From Pleodorina starrii (taxonomy: Eukaryota; Chlorophyta; Chlorophyceae; Chlamydomonadales; Volvocaceae), in contig BRXU01000013.1 of the NCBI GenBank assembly GCA_030267565.1, forward strand, positions 2,520,001-2,584,000: 64,000 bases of DNA, given 5' to 3'. The position numbers and the translations under genes were made by a program. Below the pieces are notes generated by a model that made no database searches, had not been told where the DNA came from, and saw only the letters and a program-made list of their open reading frames with translations. Below, in pieces: positions 57,707 through 64,000 of this stretch. Within the stretch, counting starts at the first letter, position 1; each line of letters starts with the position of its first letter.

Positions 57707-60700
57707 ATGTGGGATCGGGAGATGCTGGAGACAGCCCGAAACTCGGCCCGGGGAATTCAGTCAGCCGCCCGGGCTCACTTGGCGCTACAAGCCTCCGCCA
57801 AGTCACACGGACCGGCAGCAATGTGGGCCTCATGATGAGCCTGCCGGGCGCGGCCAGCATCGGTCCTAAGGATGGCGTCACCAGCGGCGGCGTGCTCGGG
57901 GGCCGCTCGCACAGCGTCGTACACGGGGGGCTGCTGGCGCCAGGCGCGGCGAATGGGACCACGGCGGACGTCGTCACGGCCGTCAAGGACCTGCAGCTTC
58001 GAAAGCGGAGTATCATGTTCCAGCAGGCCTCCAGCCAGACAGGCCCCAGCCTGGGAACGCGCACGGGCAGCCTGTCGACCTACTTTTTTGCGCCAAATCC
58101 GACTCCGGGCAAGGTCAGACCTCCATGGGTTCGATCCGGCACGAGCATGGTGCAGGAGGGAGAGGGGTCACTGAGCAGCATTACGCTGCTTTTTGAGGCG
58201 ATCTGTGGAGTTTCCGGTGGCGCGGAAATGTTGTTCCCATGACTGGGTTCAGTTCCCATGACTGGGTTCAGTGCTGGCCGGGCACTGCTGCAAATTCCCG
58301 GCCAGGCCTGATGCGTGTCTGCGTCCTAATACGATGCAGGCGAAGGCACCGAAAGGTCCCATGTTCAGTACCCTCCTGCATTACGCCACCCTTCTTTCCC
58401 CGGTTGGCAACCTTCAGGGGGTGTGCTTTTCACCCGACGGCGCATACGTTATGCGCTGGGGTTACGGGACGGACGTCAAGCTGCTGTCCGCGGACGACGG
58501 AGTGCTTGTGGTCACAATGACGGGCCCCAACCCTGGCGCCGTGCGTTACGCAGCTTTCAACTGCGATGGCAGCAAAGTGGCCGTCGCCACAGAGGACTGC
58601 AAGGTGGGTCCTGCCAGGAGTGGCCTGCGAGAGCTCCTGGCAGAGAAGGCGGTTGATTGGGGGAAAGCTTCCGACAGGTTTTGGCCGGAAATGGGTCCCG
58701 CGATAATTGTGACAGTCAGACGCTGAAAGAAAATGGAGACTGGTCCTGGCGCGGCGAACTCGGGCGGCAGGCGCGGTGCGATGCAGCGCTGTCACCGCTG
58801 CCTGCCGCCGCCTTTCGGTGTGGTGGGATGCTAGGGCGAGGCGGACGGAGCAGCTCGCATAACTCTCTCATGGCTCGACTCGGCCTGGCAAACAGGCGAT
58901 GGTTTTGGCTCAGCGCAGAGGTGTTGAGCGGAGCGGGCCCTGCGGACATGTGCGCGGCGCCGTAGGTGTATGTGTGGCTAACCGCCAACAAGCACCTGGT
59001 CAACATGCTGGATGTGGGCGCGGAGCCGCTGGCGCACGTGGTCTTCAGCCGCGACAGCCAGCACCTGCTGTCCTGCGACGATGAGGGGCAGCTGGAGCTC
59101 TGGGATATCGCGGAAGGTGCGCGATTGCGGGGCGCCGAGCAGCGCCTGGGCCAGGCCTCGAGAAATGTCGGGAAGAGGCCATGGGTGCGGGGTAAAAGAA
59201 AACGGCCATCGCCGATTCCGCGCTTGGGAGGTGCGGCATGAGGGATCTAGCATGCGGTCATTTCGGCTGGCCTTGGGGTAACGGGGAATGGGGGCACGCG
59301 ATGAAGTAGGCATCGAGTTAGGGTGGCGGGTGGGCATTCCGGTGGTAAATTGCCGGGGGCCAGGGGCACTCGAGCGTGCCATGCGATGCACGCGCGCACA
59401 ACGCGCGGCGGCTTGCTTCTCCGCGTGCGAGGTTACATGGACACCGGGCGCTTTGGCTGACAGACCTGCGGGGGCCAGCAATTTCTGGTGCGCCCCTCGG
59501 TGCGTGTGCAAGCACGCAAGGCCTGGCCCTGCAGTCTCCGGGCCTCGCGGCTTCGGCTGTTTTTGAGATATGCGTCAATGCGCGGTTGCCGCTGCGCAGC
59601 GAGGATGTTGCGGCGCTACGAGACGGGCCACATCAGCAAGCGGTGTGGCTTCAGTGCCAACGGGGATTCGGTGATGTCGTGCGCGGGCGACGACTGCGGG
59701 TTGGTGCTCCTGAGCACGCGCTCGGGCTCTGTCCAGACGACGCAGTTGTACGAGGAGGTCGCCGAGTCGCGCAACCGCGCCTGCTACGTGATCAGCCCCG
59801 ATGGGACCAAGGTGGGGCGGGGTTGGGTGGTGGGGTTGGCTGCGCGGATCCAGGACCAGTGTCCCGGCCATGCGATTGATTTCTGCCATGCGGGAATTGG
59901 ATGGGGGGCGTGACTTCAGGTGTGTTGTGAAAGGAGCATGGGGTTGAGATGTTTGCCTGGGGCAGGTGGCCGTCTACGCACGCACGACGGGCTTGGATAT
60001 TTCGCGATGCAAGTGTTCTACCCTTGTGCCCTGAATTCGTTATGCGTGCTTTGTACAGGTGTTGCTGTACATACAGGAGCAAGTCTACGGCATCAACCTG
60101 GTCGTGTACCACACGGACACGGACACGCACATACCGTTAATGGTAAGCACGTTTTGGCGTAAAGGGCGCGCCGAGGCTAGCCGGGGGAGGGACAGGGCAA
60201 CGGCACAGTGTTCGCCTCGCCCGGTAGCGCCGCAGAAGCCTTTAGCGCGAGAGGGACCGTGGGAAGACAGTTGGACTGTATTGGCAGCGATGTTTCTTAT
60301 TTGCGTTTTCCCCAGCACACAACGACTTCCGTTGGCTGATTCCGTGGTAGACTTCCTACCTGAGGCCCGTTACGAAAAAAAGCTGTGAACAGTGTCGGAG
60401 CACCATGCCGCGGTCGTCAATGCAATTTCCACACTTTCTTTCTGATCCATGATAAAAGTCTTGGGTAACGGAGCCGAGTAGTGTTGCAGTAATTTTTGTT
60501 TGTCATTGGCATTGTTTTTCGGACAGAAACGTTTTTGCAGTCTTGAGCCTTGCCGTTGCCGTTAGATGCATAAAGCGAAGCGTTTAATACCTAGCCTTCA
60601 GATTAAATGATGCCGGGCCGCCATTAATAGTGTGCAAATTGAAAGTTTTGAAACCCTGGCTACGGCGACGGCTCGTAAAAATGCGTTTCTCTCCTGTTTT

Positions 60701-63700
60701 GAGCGCTCGAAAGAAGTTTACAGTTTGGGCTTTGCCTCGAAGAGTAGCAATAAGCTTGCCAACGGTGTCTGGAGATTGGACAGTGCCACCTAGTGCTGTA
60801 CAAGTTGCCTCTTCCGATCTTTCCACATCCTCCTAAACTAGGTATGCGATGGAGCCGTCACGCACGCGGACTTCAGCAATGATTCATCACTCTTCATCAC
60901 GGCTGGTCGCGACGACCTCATACACGTATGGGAGAGCGACACGGGGTTGCTGCGGACGACCCTCCAGGGACACGCCAGCGACGTCATGTTTTGCAAGGTG
61001 CGGGGTACACCCTGGGTCTAAACATGGTGGCAATAGCGATAGAGGCAATTGGGGCTGGGGCTCAGGGCTTGGTGATGTGGCCTTGTGCGATGCCCCTTGC
61101 GCGTGTGCCAGGTGCACACGCGCCAACCCCCTCTCACGCAACCTGCATAAGGATTAAGGAAGCCGCCCCTCTCATTGACCACCTCCGTCCTTCTCGCCAT
61201 GCCCCTCACTCCCGGTACCTGGCTGCGCAGATCAGCGAAGACGGGGAGGTGGCGGTCAGCGGTGACAGCGAGGGCACGGTGCTGGTGTGGTCGCTGGTGG
61301 ACAGCAACTGCGTCATGCGCCTGCAGTCGCACTCGAGCCCCATCGCGTACGTCGACGTGAACGCGGACGGCACGCGCGCGCTGACGGTGGACACCGAGGG
61401 CAACGCGCTGCTGTGGTTCCTGGACGCGGCGCGCGCCTTTGAGGTGCTGCGCCAACACTCGGACCTTGTGTCCTGCGTGGCGCCGTCGCCGGACGGCAGC
61501 AGCCTGGTCGTGGGCTACAAGGACGGCTGCCTGCGCTGCTGGAACGTCTGCGACGGGCCGGGCCTGATGGCGTCGGTCACCTGGACGCACTCGAAGCAGG
61601 TACGCGAAACGGATGGTCGGCGCGCATGGCTGGATCGTTGTTGTTGGCGGCGGCGGCGGCGGCTCCAAGAGGCGGTGGACGCTGTCACGGCGCGGTCTGA
61701 ACCCTTGTCTGCTGCCGGGGGCTTTTGGCCGCCAAGAGGCATTCCGTCACTCTCGGGAGGTGTCCATACCAAGGGGCCGCCCTTGGGGTGTCCGGTGGCC
61801 ATGCCGAAACCCGCTTGGTGGCTTGGTCTCTGCGTGCAGGCATGCCCGGTGGAGCAGCTGGTCATGCGGCCCGACGGCGCGCAGGTGGCGACGGCGGGCC
61901 GCGACGGCGTCGTTGTGGTGACGGACTTGCGGCGCGGCCTCGTGGTGGCGACGCTCAATGCACACAACGACTTTGTGACGGGGCTGCTCTTCAGCGAGCG
62001 GAGTGACCTGCTAGTGACGGCCAGCCGCGTGGGGGAGGTCTTCGTGTGGAACGGTAAGGGGAGGGAGGGGACCGGGCGGCTGGGCTGGGCTGGGCTGCCG
62101 GCTGGCGAATGGGGAACGGGCCACGGGCCATGCGGCAGCGTCAGATCCGATGTGGGTCGATGACCCGGGCTGACTGCGAGCCGCGCAGCAGTTGTTTGCG
62201 GCATGAGGAGCGTGCGCTGCTCGCATCGTCATTGGCCTTGCGAGTTACCCTTGTTGACCTGCGTCGCCCGCTGCCCTCTGCGCACGCAGCCAAATCGTAC
62301 GGCACGGCGCCCCTGCGACAGCTGGAGGTTCCGGAGCTCACGGAGGTGGCGTCACTGGCCATAAGCCCCAACCAGGCGTTCCTGGCGGCGGCGACGGCCG
62401 GCGGCTCCGTGCACGTGTGGAGCCTGAGCACCTTCGTGCTGCAGGTCCGTCACTGGCGGAAGCGTTTTGTGATAAGCGTTCGGGATGACGTCTCCTTTGA
62501 ATCCCCTAAGCTGCAGCGCGGCGGCCGGTCGCCAGCTGTACCGGCGCTGGCGTGGCGCTGTACCGGCGCTGGCGTGGCGCTGTCTGGGCATGTGCAGCGC
62601 AGTCCGCGGCGTGTGTGGCCAGCCCGCTCGTGTATCGCGGTGGCTGTCATGTCCGCAGCAGACGCATGCTTCCCGCATACGCCTTTGCCTTGCTTTGCCC
62701 CGTCTCTTTGCAACCCTTCGCTCACGGAGGGCTGGCTATGGGGGGCCGGCATGCGGGTGGTCGTGCGCGCGTGACGCTTGACACCACGTCGCCCTCCGCG
62801 CGGGTTTGCGCTCGCGCCGCCTTTCTTGCGCTTCTCCGCAGTCGGATGTCAAGGTGACGGACTTGCCGGCGACGCGGCTCACCTTCAACGCGGACGCCAC
62901 GGTGCTGGCCGTGGGTTCAGCCGACGGCAGCGTGACGCTCGTGGACCCCCTGACCGGCATCAGGTAGGGGGCGGTGCCGGGGGCCGGCGGTCCTGGCCGT
63001 GATCCGGTAGGATCCACTTTTGGACAAGGCACGGCGGTGGTGGGTGCAATCGGTGGGTGCCTTGCTTTGTCAAGGATCTCCTCATGTGCGCCGTGCCTGT
63101 CCTGCAGGGCGGCGTATTACAAGGGCAATGCCTCCAGCATCAACGACGTACATTTCCTCAATAAGCCGGTGCGTGTAAAGGGGGTGGCTTGTTCCGCAGG
63201 AAGCGGCGCGGCCGTATGCCTGGGAGGGGCCGCTGTGTGCGGTTGGGGATGTACTGCTGCCTGGGCAAGTCAACACCGGGGGGCGTGGAAGGCGGGCGGG
63301 GCCTGAATGGGCGGCCCGGGTGGCTAGCTAGCAGTGACCGTGCAGTGGCTGCCTTTCCCTGCCCCTTCTGCTCGCGGCGGCAGTCGAATGACGAGCTTAG
63401 GAATGGCCTCCGGTGCGCCCACCAGCCACGGCCGGGCGCGTAGCCCGGGCATTGCCTGCCCCGATGTGTTGTCACCAGAGATGCTGTTGGGTCATGGTGA
63501 AGGGCCCTCTCCCGCTTCTCCACGCGTGTCGAAGGCGGGCGGGTGACGCCGTGCGCGCGCCCGTCTGAATGAAGGCACCGCAAAACTGTGTTGGCGGCAC
63601 CTTGGCAACACCGTTTCCACAGGAGCACAATCTGCTGAGCGTCTGCGGGCGACAGGCCATCATGTGGGATTGCCACAAGAGCTCCATCGAGCACGTGACG

Positions 63701-63716
63701 GACTTCATCGCCGACA
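57707..63716 (+). CDS. WD40-repeat protein, 12 visible exons, gene continues past the window
   Basis: Exons: 57707-58113, 58340-58603, 58966-59116, 59600-59811, 60059-60142, 60842-60997, 61231-61599, 61840-62053, 62290-62444, 62842-62963, 63108-63168, 63623-63716. Every junction is in phase. Exon 1 is a Ser/Gly-rich N-terminal region. From exon 2 on, repeats of about 40 residues carry WD40 marks: FSPDGAYV, a WDIAE end, a FITAGRDDLIHVW and an AVSGDSEGTVLVW block, FVTGLLFSERSDLLVTAS, VHVWSLST, and CGRQAIMWD. I count at least ten repeats, probably forming two propellers. Such proteins are scaffolds; in algae many large ones are flagellar, but nothing here proves that. The start is unresolved: the first exon may begin at the acceptor CAG (57704-57706) in phase, or translation may start at the in-frame ATG at 57832. 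The last donor is GTGAGT at 63717. Confidence 0.88.
60143..60841. other. Lower-GC intron of the WD40 gene
   Basis: This intron is clearly AT-richer than the others. On the minus strand at 60584-60826 it contains an open frame of 80 codons (including DTVGKLIATLRGKAQTVNFF). It is weakly reminiscent of the unidentified minus-strand segment at 5536-5830 (DTVAKIFMQLADFER). It may be an inserted repeat. Confidence 0.35.
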
Positions 63717-64000
63717 GTGAGTCTGGTTCCTGAGTTTCCGCCCACGGGGGGCTAGGATGCGCTGCGCTGCCGGGACGGATGACAAGCTCGGGGCCGGGCC
63801 GCGATGTTTTCGCCGCAGCAATAAGCGAATGCGAGGGCCTTGACCATAGAGCAGGCTGTGGGACTTTTGTTTGTCGACGTTTTTCACGTTTTCCTGCGCA
63901 CTGGCCGAGCGAGGCAGGCCCCGACGGGCTTTCAATGTGAATCTGAATGTTAATCTTCATGCATCTGAGCTATGTGTGCTATTGCACGTTGACACCAACT

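Overview
This window is nuclear DNA of a GC-rich green alga, most likely of the Chlamydomonas/Volvox group (Chlamydomonadales). The evidence is: intron-dense genes with GT-AG introns; a strong G/C bias in exons; Chlamydomonas-type telomere-like TTTTAGGG units at 15.14-15.27 kb; TGTAA poly(A) motifs shortly after two stop codons; and a kinase closely resembling the algal Aurora-like (CALK-type) family. There are no bacterial operons, tRNAs, rRNAs or CRISPR arrays. Gene models were read by eye from exon phases and splice sites.

Left part (1-18.3 kb). From left to right: the 3' part of a TPR-like gene (+); a complete three-exon TEX261/SVP26 family gene (-, ER-Golgi cargo adaptor); a weak unidentified coding segment (-, 5.5-6.1 kb); a two-exon membrane protein with an organelle-type N-terminus (-, 6.5-8.8 kb), whose intron carries a 13-copy 43-bp minisatellite; about 4.8 kb without a recognisable gene; and a seven-exon CALK-like protein kinase (+, 13.6-18.25 kb) with a GC-AG intron, an 11-nt microexon and a telomere-like tandem duplication that copies its first splice donor.

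Central part (22-56 kb). Two paralogous gene pairs are arranged as mirror images: calpain 1 (+, 22.1-29.0), TKL pseudokinase A (-, 32.1-36.8), TKL kinase B (+, 42.2-46.5), calpain 2 (-, 50.2-55.8). Matching ends are equidistant from an axis near 39.4 kb, which points to an old inverted duplication of about 33 kb. A 2.2-kb foldback transposon with about 765-bp inverted arms lies next to the axis, inside the gap between the two kinases. Both calpains combine a full Cys/His/Asn protease core with cysteine-rich ends in place of the usual C2-like and EF-hand domains. Kinase B keeps the catalytic motifs; copy A has lost HRD and DFG.

Right part (56-64 kb). About 1.9 kb of lower-GC DNA is followed by a WD40-repeat gene (+) with 12 visible exons that runs off the right edge.

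Functionally, the window holds signalling enzymes (three kinase-fold proteins, two calpains), one secretory-pathway adaptor and two scaffold-type repeat proteins. Gaps between genes are filled with microsatellites, hairpins, a dispersed 175-bp repeat and lower-GC DNA.
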